Assembly: GCF_901709675.1 (NCBI RefSeq)
Contig: NC_051102.1
Location: forward strand, 9,681,412-9,745,411
Direction: 5' to 3'
DNA length: 64,000 bases
From: Syngnathus acus
Taxonomy: Eukaryota; Chordata; Actinopteri; Syngnathiformes; Syngnathidae
In this document: one piece after another, positions 1-13,298 of the stretch
Numbering within the stretch: position 1 is the stretch's first letter
How the letters are laid out: each line of letters opens with the position of its first letter
Translations under genes and position numbers: made by a program
The notes under the pieces: generated by a model
What the model was told of the DNA's origin: nothing
Databases searched by the model: none
Seen by the model: only the letters and a program-made list of their open reading frames with translations

Positions 1-121
1 TGCATTAATGGTGCGCCTTATAGTCCGGTGCGCCTTATATAAGGACAACGTTTTAAAATGGGCCATTCAGTGAAGGTGCGCCTTATAGTCCGGTGCGCCT
101 TATAGTCCGGAAAATACGGTA
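1..121 (+). repeat. Right end of a short inverted-repeat DNA transposon (MITE-like), cut by the window start
   Basis: The stretch ends in GGAAAATACGGTA and carries repeated GTGCGCCTTATA-type units. It matches, in the same order and with few changes, the right arm of the element at 830-1201, including the shared core AAAATGGGCCATTCA. It is therefore a second copy of the same family in the same orientation. No coding capacity is seen. The family name was not assigned. Confidence 0.75.
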
Positions 122-829
122 GTTTGTTTTGAACTCATTCACTGCTAACTCAGTTAATATCTTTGACGTCTATAACCGTCAATGGCACTGAATGAGTTCA
201 AGTCCTTTAAGTTTGACTTAATATGGTTAGCCAAGCTAGTGTGCGTGATGTAGAACGTTTGAAAGTAACCCTGCCGAAAATTCCCTGAATTTGTGAATGA
301 TGATATAGTGGGGGAACGCTGTATTTACAGGTTGAGATTTAAGCTAGAGAGAAAGCAACATTTATTTGAGCCGGCAGCCGTTTGGGAGGGAGCACAATTA
401 GCGCTGGGCGACGCCATGGCGTGTTGTGAATTGCAGATAAGTGTTCCAATTTCACTGCCGTGAAAACGCTTGTGGAGCATCATTGATCATGAAGGTACAC
501 GTCTTGACTTCGATTACTGCGAATGAATAGCGGAAGCGGTCGGGATTGAACGTCCTGGCCCTCGTCTGCGACGCATCCTCACTTATCTGCTTTATCTGCT
601 TGCTTGCAAAGTGCTTGTTGTGGCGCGACTCCCTCACTGCGTTGGGCTGATTAGAAGCGTCCCGTTGTTTCCGAGCAGATGGGATGGATTACTGAGGTGC
701 TGAAGTTAAGACTTTTCAATGGGCCGCTACTCAGGCAGATTGAAGTTCATCCCATCTCTCCCTTAACAGATTCAAAGCTGAATGCAAGAATTCAAATTTC
801 CAAAGTACTGGTCAACGAGTGACGAAGAG

Positions 830-1201
830 TACCGTATTTTCCGCACTATAAGGCGCACCTAAAAACCTCCAATTTTCTCAAAAGCCTTATAATCCAGTGC
901 GCCTTAGATATGGACCAATATGGATTCGTGGATGAGGACTAATTTATTAAAGTAAACTTTACGTGTTTATTTTGTGTGTTGTGTGATATTAACGTTGAGT
1001 TATTGATATATTGTTATCGTTTTCACTATTTCGAGTGTTACTATAATTGTGATTGCATTAACGTTGGAGCAACGTTGAGTTATTTATTCTATGCGCCTTA
1101 TAATCCGGTGCGCCTAATATATGGACAAAGTTTTAAAATGGGCCATTCATTGAAGGTGCGCCTTATCATCCGATGCGCCTTATAGTGCGGAAAATACGGT
1201 A
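830..1201 (+). mobile_element. Complete non-autonomous TIR DNA transposon (MITE), about 372 bp
   Basis: The left end reads TACCGTATTTTCCGCACTAT and the right end is its reverse complement (ending GCGGAAAATACGGTA), giving terminal inverted repeats of about 30 bp. Internal units of the GTGCGCCTTATA type recur in both arms. There is no transposase. The target-site duplication is not clear. A second, truncated copy sits at 1-121. Confidence 0.8.
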
Positions 1202-3496
1202 AAGGGATTTTCATTTAAGACTTATTCCCACGCTGTGTGTTTGTGTGTGTTTGTTGAAGAGCCATCTAATGGCTTCCAAACCCTTCGCTCCATCCACATG
1301 CTGTTTATTTAATAAGCTCAACATAAGCTTGCACTGGCCAAATGTTAAACATTGCAACTTATGCGTCCCTCATCACCCGTGCCGTTTACAATGCGGCGGG
1401 AAAAAAAGTGATCGCAAATCAACTTAAATGTACAATACATTGCTATTATAAGGCGGCATTAATGCAAGGACACACTCAGAATGAAGTCAGAAATATTTCA
1501 CTACACTCTCCTCTGTATTAAATCTATCAGATACTCATGAAGATGTCGCAACAATTTAGCAGTCAACAAGATCAATAGTGTGTTTTATTCCGTGCAATAG
1601 GAAGGATTTAGAAATAGCTATATCTCAAATGCGCAATTTTTTTTATGGCTCAAGCCCCGGTGATAAATAAAAAATAAAGAAATAAATACATTATTAGAAT
1701 TTAAAATTAAAATATATAGATTGGGTTGTTGGGGAGGTGCTAGTACCCTTGAGCAAGGTACTGTTTGTCTAACGTCTCTCCTTGCACGGCCCCTCGTGTG
1801 TTATCGTGTGTGCTGTATGATTTACAACAAAAAAAAAAGAGATTAAATTGAATTTCGCCTTGAGGGGTTGTAATCAGTGTAACAAATTAAAAAAAAAAAA
1901 AAAATCAAATCATGTGAATGTGATCCAAAACAGTAGCAAGTGGCAAGTCAGAGGAAAGAATAATCAGATCGGATATTCGACTTGGCCTGGCCAACTTAGC
2001 ACTCATTTCCACAGGCACTCAGCCAGACATCCTTTAAAAAGCAATTAATTCCACTTGTCAAGTCAAGTGCATATCCAAATCCAAAATGTGAGCTGGTGGA
2101 ATACAACCTTTGAAAATAACACCTGATATGCACTGTGCTATAATCAATACGGCAATTGACTCGGATTGGGCCGCAAACACAACGATACAAATGAACGTTT
2201 ATTCCAAATAAGTAAAAATAATAATATAGATAGATTGTAGTATAAGATGGTATCGCTATCATTCTAGAAATACATGCAAATGCTGCATAAAGTATAAGAA
2301 TCAAATCTTGAATTCCCACTTTCCCTGTTTATTTCACTGCCATAATAAACAGCAAATGTTTTGAGGTGCGTGTAGCGATTAGAAGCACATTCATTCCTGC
2401 TGTTTTTCTATCTTTGCGTGGCAAATGAAAAGATATTTCCCTCTTTAGTGCAAATAAATCAACTCAATCCGTCAAGGCAAGTGCGGCATAGGGGGGTATC
2501 AAAGTAGCCTCAAAACTCCCTGATGCCTCAAAAGCAGATTCACAGTCAAAGCGGTTCAAGTAATGCTGGTCTTTGATTGAGATCATATATTTGTGTTCTG
2601 GAATGAACAGGGCAGAACCCCATGCACTGCTTCAAGCAGATATCTAAAGCACATAATATACAAATGGGTGTCTACATTTTTTTTCATGAAGGTTAATCAG
2701 TTCCGCTGAGGTTCTTCTGGTGTGTGTGCCTTGGCCACCAGGGGGCAGTTTAATATAAAAATACAAATATGGAAACAGCTCCTTAGTCAGCGGCAGGAGA
2801 GTGATTTTCTTTTTTTTTTGCAGAGGATAAAGAATATATGACTGTGGGTAATGTTTTTTTTTTTTTTTAGTATGCAATGTGTAATTGTCTCTGGTGTTTA
2901 GTTTGACTGTAAACTACAAGTGGAAGCTTTTAATCTTATTTTTTAAAGAATTGTTCACTGTCTAACATAATGCTGCTTGTCAGAAAATTGAGTTGACTGC
3001 CACCTCCCGGCGTTGTTATAATACCTCAAGAATATAACTGCCACCACTGGGTCTATGTTTTAAAAGAAACTCCCAAATAGTTGCAGGAAAAATATTGCAG
3101 GAAAAAAAAATATGCTAACGGCCGCTTGACTGAACTGAGTGATCCTAATTTGAGATTCAGACATCCATGCAAAGCAACGCATCAGCAGCCACCTTTCAAG
3201 CCGGAGACTGTCAAATCCAGCAGCCATCAAAAACCTGGTGAAACACTCATTTTAAATGGATTGTCACAACGTATGTCCTATTGGATTTTAATGAACAGCC
3301 CATTAGCTGTCAGCAAAAAGCCATGAACAGAACCTTCCAAAACTGAGATAAGTCATTTTCTCTAAAGAATGCATAACTATCCTACTTTAGTAACTACCTT
3401 CCCTTTGGTTGACATATTATGTAGTAAGGTAAAAAAAAAAAAAGTCTTGTTGCCTAGTGACTGACTCGTCCATCTTCTTTTTATTCCCTTCTGCAG

Positions 3497-6400
3497 ATCT
3501 GTGACAAAGAGTGGCACTATTACGTGATCAATGTGGAATTTCCTGCTGTGACTCTCTTTGTGGATGGAGTGACCTATGAACCCTACCTGGTGACAGATGA
3601 CTGGCCAATCCATGCCTCACAGATCGATACGCAGCTCACAGTGGGCGCCTGCTGGCAAGGTTGGTGTGTGTGTGTGTGTGTTAGCGTGTCAGATGAACCT
3701 TTTTCATTTACACCTTACGTTCCTGTTTCTGCTAGTTTGATGTTATATTAACAGTGAATATAAAAAGTGTGATCCCTGTTAAAAAAAAAAAAAAAAAAAG
3801 ACTGATTTGAATATTTTATAACTTTTTCTAACTGTTAATGTGTTGCTCTGGAAAAACTGAAATGAACAATGCTGAATAGCAGTCGGTGCGGCACAGAAGC
3901 TTTTGGCTTCGGCTGGAAAGAAAGGGAGAGAAAAGCCTACTGGAACAATTGCAATTTCTTTGAATTTGAATGTGATTGGTTCATTCTGAATTCCCAATTT
4001 GAAGCGGGTGTGCACACTTGTGCAACCACATGATCACAGTTTTTACTTCACATTATTGCTTGGAAAAAAGATTTGAATGAAAAGCTAAGGCGAGTTATCA
4101 TATTTCTTCGAAAAGTGTTTGTCCTTTGAATCTAATAATAGACACAGTGTCCCAATTAGTTACCGGGTAGCTGCACTTGAACAAATAAATGCCTCTCTAA
4201 AAAAATAATAATAAATAAAAAAGCCTCAATTTTTCCACTGCCAAATAAAATGGAGTAACGGTCCTGGCTGCAGTCTTGTTCACTTTCAGAAATGAAAGAG
4301 TTGAACTGCTGAGCCCAGTTGATGGCCATTGCTGAGGAAAGCAGCATGTAAAGCGAGTCCCCCGTTAATACGCGCAAATGTGGAGAATTACACCGCACGC
4401 TGGAAGCAATTACTCTGTTGTTTGTACTAAAGACCTCCCCACTAACAGACATCATCTCAAATTGGCACGCTCACAAATGCGCTACTTAGCGCAAGATGTG
4501 CTTCATAAACTACAAGCGGCAATTCTTTTAACGTAAGAATACAATTTAAAATTCCTTACATTAAATATGAAGTTGCTTTTTCCTAACATTTCACTATAAT
4601 TGCTATGTTGCACGTGGTTCAAGGATTCGAAACAATTCCAGTATGTGTAATTGGATGCCAGATGAATTTGTCCAATCAAATTTGATCACCTATATGTTGC
4701 CATGGCAATGTCATCCGCCTAGCACCTTTAGAATTACTATGTAACTTTGACTACTGTAATTTGTAATGGGACTGAAAGCTTAAGACAAACATTGAAACAG
4801 GACGTCAAGCCACTGCCAAGCAATTTCGAATTAAATTCACGTTTAAAGTACACATGCATACGCGGGAGAATGTAGGAGAGAAAAATAAATAGAGATTAAG
4901 ATGTACGCCTTGGGGCTGTGAACAATTCTTTTGAAACGGAGAGGCATGAGCAAAGTGGGGATCAAACGACTGGTTGCAACAAATGGGAAGAAGAACGCAG
5001 CAATGATTGCGTTGTAGTCAATTTGAGCTGCTATGCGATGATTCGCCTCATTTTAAAGAAATGTGCTGGGGGGGGGCAGACCAACAGCAGTGATGGGCGC
5101 TGCAGCTCACCTAAATCAAAGTCCATCTTGAAAAAAAACATCTTTCCAGAGAACATTTCTCTGGTCATTTGAAATTCTTTCCCTCTTGAGCTTGATTGCA
5201 ATTTCCTTTTCATCATCATTTCCTGCCATTTTGCCTTTTCTGACTTGATTCTTCTCTCTGTGAATTTGTGATTGTAAGAGAAAGCCCTGAAGGAGGGATT
5301 AGGCAGAGTGAATGGGCCACAACTTTGCCAGCTATTACATCCCAATGAAGCTGCCTTAAGCTTCACTAAGCTGCAACTGATAACTTTGCAGGCCATTAGT
5401 GAGCAAGATTGCCTTTCAGGCTCTCATTTCACTAGCCGAGCCCCAACGCCCCCGTTCACCAACATTTTACCCAGAGTCAACATCACAATAATGAAGTGTG
5501 TGGACTCAGACATGCACACTCTGTCCACCGCCGGGCAGCAAGAGAAATATGTTGGCATGTAGCATGCACAATGTGTCTGTTTTCTTTTTTTCTTACTGTC
5601 TGAAAAAAGCCCTTTTGGTATTCTCACCATGGGGCCCATAGTGGCGGAGCCAGAGTGTGGCTAATAGGTAGGCGTGGAAAAAAAAAAATCAAGGTGGGCC
5701 TGATTTTTTTTCTCCCACTGAACACAATCCTCTTGTCTTGACACATCGCATTTTGAAATAAAAACGGAATAAAATTCAAATCTCGCTAGACAACCACGGG
5801 CCGAGATAACCACAATCATGCTTGTGCCATAATAAAATAAAATTTCTGACTTACCATTATAGAAGGTGGAGTCTTCTGGGCTGAGTTCAAAGCATTGATT
5901 ATGTCATGATGATCAGAGCTGTCCATCATTACTTTTTCAAAAGTGTCAAATTGTTGAGGCGTCCTTAGGCGTGTCTGGATCCTGTTTGTTGCAGAGAAAC
6001 GCTGCAGGTGGTCAAAGGGTTATAATATCCACATATTTGGAAAAATGTCCGATGGCCAGCTGTCCAGGATTTCCATCAATGTTGGAAAGTGTTGAACGTG
6101 TCTTCAGTCTCTTTGTGGGATTTCAATCTTGGCACACAGCATAGCGACGTCCAGTCCAGGAAAAACCTGAACATGTCCCAGGTTCGCTGATTAATTAACA
6201 GGATGGGCCGGCCGGGGTCAAAGATGAAATATTAGGATAAGAGCATTCCTGCCTAAGATGGCGACGAGGACGTCCCTCGTTTATCAGGGCAATACACATT
6301 TCGTGACCAACCGCAGCAATTACTGTACTCGCATTTTCTGTGCGTGTTTGTTTTTTTCGTTCAATTGGTGGCACATACAATTGTTTTGCCATTGCTTACC

Positions 6401-9400
6401 TCTAACAACACAACGACAACGACCCGATTGTTGATGAACTGGAGCGTCGCGACGCTTATGAGTCGAAAAGTTCGATCACGTAAAAGTTGTTTTTTAGTTT
6501 TGTGTAGTTGGCTATATTTGATTGTTAATATTCTATGCAATAAAAAGCACGGTGAAACGCAAATTGAAAAAATAATGTAAGAGTAATTTAGTTTTAGTTT
6601 TCCATTCCGCCCGTCTTGGACCGTTGCAATTATTGGATCTCAATTATCGATGTATCGAATAATATTATAAAAACGGACAAAAATAATAACACTGGGCACT
6701 GATTTGCATTAATTCCAAATCTGCCCTATTTTTTTCTTTCTCATATCAGGTTTCTATAGTCTTGTGCAATGCGCAATAAAAATGTCCTGCCGCTCACTCT
6801 TAAGTGTGTGTCTTTAAAACACAACAAGGAAGAAAAATGACCCAAATGCTGTCTCCTGAGGCAGGAAAACACTTCGACTTTTACTTTAGAAAGAAAGCAG
6901 AGGCAACATTTAAAAGAAAAGAATTTCCTCCGTCAACAAACATTGACGTGGCATAAATAGTTTACGAGCAACACAGAAAATGAAAAGAGTCCAAGAATGG
7001 TGACATGAATACTCATTCAAAGTGACACTTTCTGCATTGAGTTACAAGTTTGAGGCTTTATTCACTGGCTCGAAAAAGACGTGTTTCCTTGCTGTGACAC
7101 TTGCGGAACAATCTTGGATGAACATGCATTGCATTCGTTGCGTCTGTCAAACTTGTGCACTAAATTCCCAAGAGGAAGCGTCAGAATATCGACGCTGATG
7201 TGCCAGATGTTGAGCGCCTGTCGCGTCACATTGACATGATTACTCTTGTCGCACACATTTCTGCGTGCATCACATTTGTTGGGGATATTTTACAGACCCA
7301 CCCACGATAAACCGCGATATAGACAGACAGAGGCTTTAAAAGGCCATTTTGAAAAATAGTTGTACCCCTCTCAGGTTACCAGCACATTGAAACTTAGAAG
7401 AAAGTGTTTAATTCTTCCTGACATCACTAGAACACTTAATCTATGACGCTTCTCCCATTGAAATAGAACTAACTTTTTCTTCTCTTCCCTTCCAATTGTC
7501 CTTTATTGACCCACTTCTTATTTTCAACCTGCGGGCCCAACCTCACCTCCCTTATCGCCCTTCTCTACTTTCTCTTCTTGTTCCTTATCTCCTCTATTCT
7601 TTTCCCTCATTCCCGTTTAGGTGGCGAGGTAGCGACTCCGAGGTTCACCCAGTATTTCCGCGGCAGCTTGTCGGGCTTGACGATCCGCCCGGGCCGCATT
7701 GAAACCCAGAAGGTTATCTCCTGCTTGCAGGCCTGCAAAGAAGGTCTCGATATTAACTCCCTTGAAAGCCTAGCGAAGGACATCAAGGTGTGTGGTTATT
7801 GGGGGGAAAGGGTTAGAAGTACGCACACACATCTTACTGCTATTGTATAGTCGTACAAGCAGTGACATAGCTCCTCTTGATGTGTATTAATTATTAGATA
7901 TAATCAATATCTAGGCATCAATGTCAATTTCTTTTTAAGATAGATCGATAGGATCACTTTGATACCATCTTTTGGCCGCTAGCTGTCAAGGAACTATCTC
8001 CAAGTGAATTTAGGAGTTTCATGAGAAGTTTGCCTCCATCTGGTGGATTCTGTAGGAATTACAAATTCTTATTGTATTATGAAAAGGCCTTGTTAATGTT
8101 CGCAGCGATGATCATTGCTTTTGCCACGTCTTTTTGCAGTTCCATTTTAACCCTGCACAGTCAATGCTGGTAGTGGAAGGAGAGGATCTGGACAGCATCA
8201 ACACAGCCATGACCAAGGTGTCCTACATCAACTCTCGCCAGTTTCCAACACCGGGCCTGCGACGGCTCCACATCAGCACCACTGTACTGTAAGTGCAAAT
8301 TTTTTTAAATCCATTTTTCTATCGGATTTGTTCAGCCATCACGGTGGAAAATATGTCTTATGAAACAAACCCCTTTCGAGGTATAGAGGAAAGACTAAAT
8401 ATAAAGATGTCAAACTAACAATCACGAAATTAGAAATGAGAAGCAAACGATGATATAGCGCGGCCGGCCGTACCTTCAAGCGAATCCAGCCGCTCGCTCA
8501 CAAGCGGTAATAGAATCACTGTTGCCATGTTCCATTGCTTACGTGTCAGGTGTTTCGGGGAGGACGCGTGTCTCTCCATCCCAGACGTCAAGGCGGTGGT
8601 CATGGTGCAGCCGCCCAGTGAACCGAGAATCACCATTACGGGATCCGGTCGACTGGTCAGACCCGCCGGTGACCTTCGCGGTCCGCTGGGCGTGGCTCCT
8701 TTCAAGGAGCTCGACATCACCAGCACAGTAATGAAGGGAGACGGCCTCAGTGGATGTGAGATGTCTGCGTTTGCAGGAAATGCATTGTCAGTGCTCTCTG
8801 TGAGGGATTTATGGTTAGAGTTGGATCCTTTTTTCTGTCGCCGCGTGCAGCCCGCAGGCCAGGTGTGATGGAGGTGATGCATAACTTGGACTACTGTGAT
8901 ATCCTGGTGATTGGGGACGAGCTGAATCCTGAAAGAGAGAGCCTGCATATTCATCACAGCGCTCTGCTGGGAAAACACCTCGACGCCACCAACTCCACCT
9001 CGGGAATATCAATATATGGTAAGTTTTAACACCTGCAGATGAATCACATATTGTGTTTTGGAAAGTTCACTGCTTTCATTTTTGTGTTCAAAGTTGATTT
9101 TATGACAATGGCTCGTGACCTTTTTGTCACTGAAGTAGTGATTGGTTTTGTGCTCTCAGTAGGGTTGCGGTCAGGGATTGATGATATTTTACTACTATAT
9201 ACTTACTCATTGAAGCTAAAGCTCCATTTTTGTAGTGTCAGATGCTACTGGCTTGTCTTGCGCAAGAATTATTTTATTGCTCAAGGCGCTGTTTTCTGGT
9301 TTGTTTGTTTTGTTTTTTTAGACCATGAAAAAAAAAAAGGTCAGTTCAAAATGTTGAAAATGTTGCAGAGGTCATTTTAACACCTTCAGGCATCTCCAAA

Positions 9401-10812
9401 GGGAGCCTACTATCACGCATCCTATGCCAGCCCAAAAAAAATCACTAAACTGACCTCTGAGTCATTCAAAGGACTCCAGATACCAGAAGCTTGTCGCTAA
9501 TCAGTTTTACTTTGTAGTTTTGCTGCACATTTTTTATATATATACTAATGTTTACGCCTTGAAATATATGCTGTGCAGACTTTTTCATCATATTTCAACA
9601 GATAGGTGAACCACAGGGATCTGTGCCAGAGCCCTTGCAATAGTCACTGTACTGTAAAAATATTCTGTCTAATTGAGTGAAATGGAATCATTTCCTGATA
9701 TGGCGCTGCATCAAAGCAATGCGTTAACGTGAATTTTGTGTGTGCCAGGGGTGGACTCCATGGCCCACTATGAGCAGGCAGTGCGTCAGGTGCGCTACAG
9801 GAACTGGCGACCTGCCACCCTGACTGAAAGAAGGTTCCGACTCACCTGCTCGGAGCTTAACGGCCGTTACACCAGCAATGAATTCATCCTGGAGGTTATT
9901 TTTTACTTTTTTATACCTAGCTCCACTTTGAGGACACGTTGCTCGTGATCCCAAACGATTATCCAGCCTCCTCATGTTGAAGTGGCTTGCCGTCTTCCCC
10001 CTCCTCACACTTGACTCCCTTGCATTGTCTTTTGCTGCAATCTCTGAATCTTCAAGTGTTCTTGTGCCACTCCAGGTCAGTGTTCTTCACCACGTCAAGC
10101 CGGTGGAGCATGTCAATCACATGCCCGCTCAGGCGCAGTACGTGAGAGCCGTTCATCACCCACTCATGATACATGCTCCTAATTCCCACATGTCAGGTAG
10201 GACATTTATGGTATTTAAAAATGGATCAACCCGAAAATGGTCCGACTCTACTGTTTAAATTGTACTTTTTTTTTCTTGTGCAGGACCAGCACCTCCAGCA
10301 GCCACAGTTGTTATTGTGGTGTGCATCGCCGCCCTGGTGGTCATTGTAGTCATTGGCGTGTACAGAATCCACGCTACTCACCAGGAGAGCTACCAAGAGG
10401 ATGGAGCCAAAGAACCTGAGCTGGACTGGGACAAGTCTGCACTCAACATCACTGTAAACCCTATGGAGGTAACTAGCGAACCTCATTTTGATGTAGTATG
10501 TGTACTTCATTACTTTGGTTAAAAAAAACAGAAGCAACAAAACTTCCATGTACGAAAACAGCAGTTCTGATTTTGTTTGGAATTCAGAATGTGAGAGGAG
10601 CTCATGCCCTCAGTGAAGAAGCCAGCCAAGAGCTGTGTAGGGGGGAAGAAGAGGATGAAGAACATGTGGGAGGAATGGCAAATGTGGAGTCGGATAACAG
10701 CGATGACGACGACGAGGAGGAAGAGGACGACGAGGAGGACGAAGATGAGGGGGCGATGCAAATGGAAAAGAAGAGGAAGCTCAAGTGGCACAATTCCTCC
10801 CTAACATATTGA
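3497..10812 (+). CDS. clstn2: Calsyntenin-2, C-terminal 509 residues (5' part outside the window)
   Basis: A type I neuronal membrane protein of the calsyntenin/alcadein family, with postsynaptic adhesion and kinesin-1 cargo roles. Nine exons were joined: 3497-3659, 7621-7787, 8140-8288, 8550-8755, 8851-9018, 9749-9894, 10076-10196, 10284-10468, 10588-10812 (TGA 10810-10812). The joined 1530 nt frame is open. Signatures are GVTYEPYLVTDDWPIH, KVISCLQACKEGLDINSLES, CFGEDACLSIP and HLDATNSTSG, which match CLSTN2 rather than CLSTN1 or CLSTN3. A membrane helix (ATVVIVVCIAALVVIVVIGV) lies in the exon at 10284. The cytoplasmic tail has LDWDKSAL and NPME (the X11/Mint-type site), then a run of Asp/Glu, and ends LKWHNSSLTY. 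The cadherin repeats lie upstream of the window. Odd point: both kinesin light chain motifs depart from the usual WDDS form. Confidence 0.95.
3660..7620 (+). other. clstn2: clstn2 intron, about 4 kb
   Basis: Donor after CAA G at 3659, acceptor TTTAG ending at 7620. It starts with a short TG microsatellite (3664-3680) and holds A/T tracts (3781-3799, 4200-4222, 5680-5690). A piece at about 4010-4040 resembles the one at 27893-27940 (shared words CACACTT, TGCAACCACAT, CAGTT) and is probably a dispersed fish repeat. No exon or RNA gene was recognised. Confidence 0.6.
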
Positions 10813-12085
10813 CCGCGCACACAAGCAAATATATGTCTGCACATGTACTGGACACACAGCGCTCTCCTTTCTCTGTCTTGCTTTACACAAACAAACACGC
10901 CCGCAGACCCAAGCCCTTGCTGTTATTTCCAATCAAACATCTCCCCCTGCTGGACAATATTTTAACTGCAGTCTAAATGGTATTCATGATGAAGCAACTC
11001 AGTGTGTTGTCGGGCATTGGCAAGGCCTCACAGCCAATTTAATATTATTGTAAGGCACTGTAAAATGAAGCCCAATTTAAATATTACCACTGCGCTCGGA
11101 TTTAAAGAAAAGATTCTATTCAAATGTATTGCGCATCAAAGTTAAAGAAAACGGAACTGCACTTGGGCAGTGATTGTTTCGCATTTCACCGAGTTATGAA
11201 TATCGCTAACTTATTGTGAGTAGTGACTTTGAAATGAAATGCATTTTTTCCAGATTACTTTTGTAGCACTGATTGTTTTTTTAAGATTGCGTTCGGAAGA
11301 CTTGTGTTTGTATGTCAAATGAGTTTATTTACTATTGCGCACATTGTACAGAACAATCTTGTTTGAGTTGATTTTTACACCGCTTTATTCCCCTTCAACG
11401 TGACACAAGAGATGAGAAGTAGTTCAACTTTGGCTTTTGGTGTGTCCTTGTTTTCATCTTCAGCTCACACCTGACGTTTTGTGCACTTAGCTCAGAAACA
11501 TCACATTGCATGACTACTATCAAAGAGAAACATACTTGCCATCAGATACCAAACAAAAATGTCTGAAGGTCAAAAGGTCAGAAACTCTGTTTCCGAATGT
11601 AGTCGGTCTTGTTAGCTGAAGACAGAGGTCACCGTTGTATCTGATCTCTTCACTTTGAATTCCACTCCAGTGCCTCCAAGAAAACTCGAAAAAACGAGTT
11701 TTAAACTTAGTGTTTAAAGTGCTGTTTTAACTCCCTGCAAAATATGAACAAGACTTGTCATAACAAAAGAATTTGTCACTAAGTTACCCCTTGAATAACC
11801 ATCAACCACTTGAATAACTTCATAATACATGACCATACCCATCATTCTCCTTGTTAACGCTTGTTGGGCTGGTTGTGACGTCATCATTGTGAGCCATTTG
11901 TCATGTCGTGCAGAGCAACTCATTTACATACATTAAGCGAACCTTGTAAAGGAAGTTATGAGCAGTTCTTTTGTATATATTGTTTTCGTATTTTAAACAA
12001 ATGTTCGATATTTCTCCCTTTGTAGTGGTCATCCCACTGCTTTCTGTATATTGACCAATAAAGACTTTAGAATCTATACAGCGTC
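10813..12085 (+). other. clstn2: clstn2 3' untranslated region
   Basis: The sequence between the clstn2 stop and the first good AATAAA (12057-12062) has no long open frame on the coding strand and is AT-rich, as expected for a 3' UTR of about 1.27 kb. The real cleavage point should lie 10-30 nt beyond 12062. It ends about 130 nt before the poly(A) signal of the converging septin2 gene. Confidence 0.6.
12057..12062 (+). terminator. clstn2: Poly(A) signal of clstn2 (AATAAA)
   Basis: A canonical AATAAA in the context GACCAATAAAGAC, followed by a T/G-rich stretch. It is the best signal in the correct orientation downstream of the clstn2 stop. Confidence 0.6.
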
Positions 12086-12212
12086 TTGTCATTGAACCAT
12101 GTTGAACATGTCACTGTATTCTATTATTTCACCACTAGATGGCCCAATTCTCTGCCATAAGTAATTGTTGTATTTGAAACGCTCGACGTAGACGAAACTA
12201 AAGCTTGACGTT

Positions 12213-12218
12213 TTATTT
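12213..12218 (-). terminator. septin2: Poly(A) signal of septin2 (AATAAA on the minus strand)
   Basis: TTTATT on the plus strand reads AATAAA for septin2. A second AATAAA on the minus strand near 12282-12287 would give a slightly shorter transcript. Either makes septin2 and clstn2 converge within about 150-220 bp. Confidence 0.45.
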
Positions 12219-13099
12219 ATCCATTATGCTTACAACGGACGCACAAAATGTAAAACTCCAGCCTACAATTTGAGAATAAAACATTTATTACAACATTATA
12301 CATCAAGAACAATATTTGGTGCATTATTATTGGGTAAAAATAGCTCAAAGGGGAATGCTCAGTTTGGCTGGTGAGGGGAATAATTGGCATCAATGGGACC
12401 CACATTGGAAAGGTTAAAAAACTGTTTTTTTTTGCCTTGAATTAAACATTTGTCTCTCACTGAGGCAGAACTTCACAGAGCAGTACAAATGTAAACGAAA
12501 GCCTTCACCTGACAAAGCAGTGTCATGAATAATATCCTTCAGTTTGTCCAACTCAAAATGACTTCACAGAAAAGAGTGCATGCAACTTCAAATGGCCTCA
12601 GACATGGATGTAATGTAGCATGCGAGAAAGTAACATCGGTAACAGTTGATGGCACATCTTTACTCGGTTGGGGGGGGGGGACCAAATACTTTTTCACCCT
12701 CACATAAAAATATTTGAACACTGACAAGAGTTGTTTTTTGAACTCTCAAACTCTTTGATGAGGAAAATATTGGCAAGATTTTAACATTTAGGTCATCCCA
12801 ATGTCAAATTTGTCAATATAACCAATGAAAGGGTAACTGACAATTTGGTATTTAAAGACTTTAGATTCAAGGGTCATTTGATTGTGACTGGAAAATGTGT
12901 GTTAAAAAGTGTCAGGAATATAACTGCAAGGATATACATTTATAAGTCATTTTAACACGGTTTGAATATACTTTACTATAGTTATCAGCAGTTCAGATCC
13001 CAAGTGGGACTGAATGAACAAGTCAAGAACCAGATGGCTGCTGTTCTCAAGCTGTCCTTCGCTTCCTTCTGGACAAATTCAAGTGGTGCCACGAATAAC
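12213..13099 (-). other. septin2: Probable septin2 terminal 3' UTR exon
   Basis: On the minus strand, a long pyrimidine tract ending TCTTATGACAG (acceptor AG just above 13099) lies about 190 nt downstream of a strong GTGAGT donor (13281-13286). That donor begins 12 nt past the septin2 stop. The simplest reading is a 3' UTR intron (13100-13286) followed by this terminal exon, which holds no coding frame. The donor is close enough to the stop not to be expected to trigger nonsense-mediated decay. Confidence 0.5.
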
Positions 13100-13298
13100 C
13101 TGTCATAAGAAAAAAAAAAAAATTATTTAAAAAAAAATAAGCAGGGCAATAAGTGCAGCCTGTCAATGAAGCTGCTCCTCTGCCAGGGGCCGGTGCTGTG
13201 CCGATGCTTTTGATTGGCCAGCAGAAGCTGACCAGCGTGTTCGATGTGAATTAAATCATGGCAACATTTGGAAGGATCTTACTCACTTCATCATCTTT

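Larger units (their letters stand above)
1..3496 (+). other. clstn2: Intron of clstn2 (upstream part outside the window)
   Basis: No exon is recognisable here. The clstn2 exon starting at 3497 enters in the middle of the protein, so this stretch should be intronic. It contains the two MITE copies (1-121 and 830-1201), A- and T-rich tracts (about 1830-1905, 2812-2868) and otherwise unremarkable AT-rich sequence. I looked for the preceding calsyntenin exon (LNS-like domain) and did not find it. Short open frames here match no known protein. Confidence 0.7.

Noticed and set aside
5825-6190. Possible remnant of a hAT-type transposase on the minus strand
   Set aside because: The block has mixed composition and a donor-like GTAAGT, but every frame has stops and I could not match any conserved motif.
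8430-8978. 182-codon minus-strand open frame
   Set aside because: It is the reverse of two clstn2 exons plus their intron. The plus strand matches CLSTN2 clearly.
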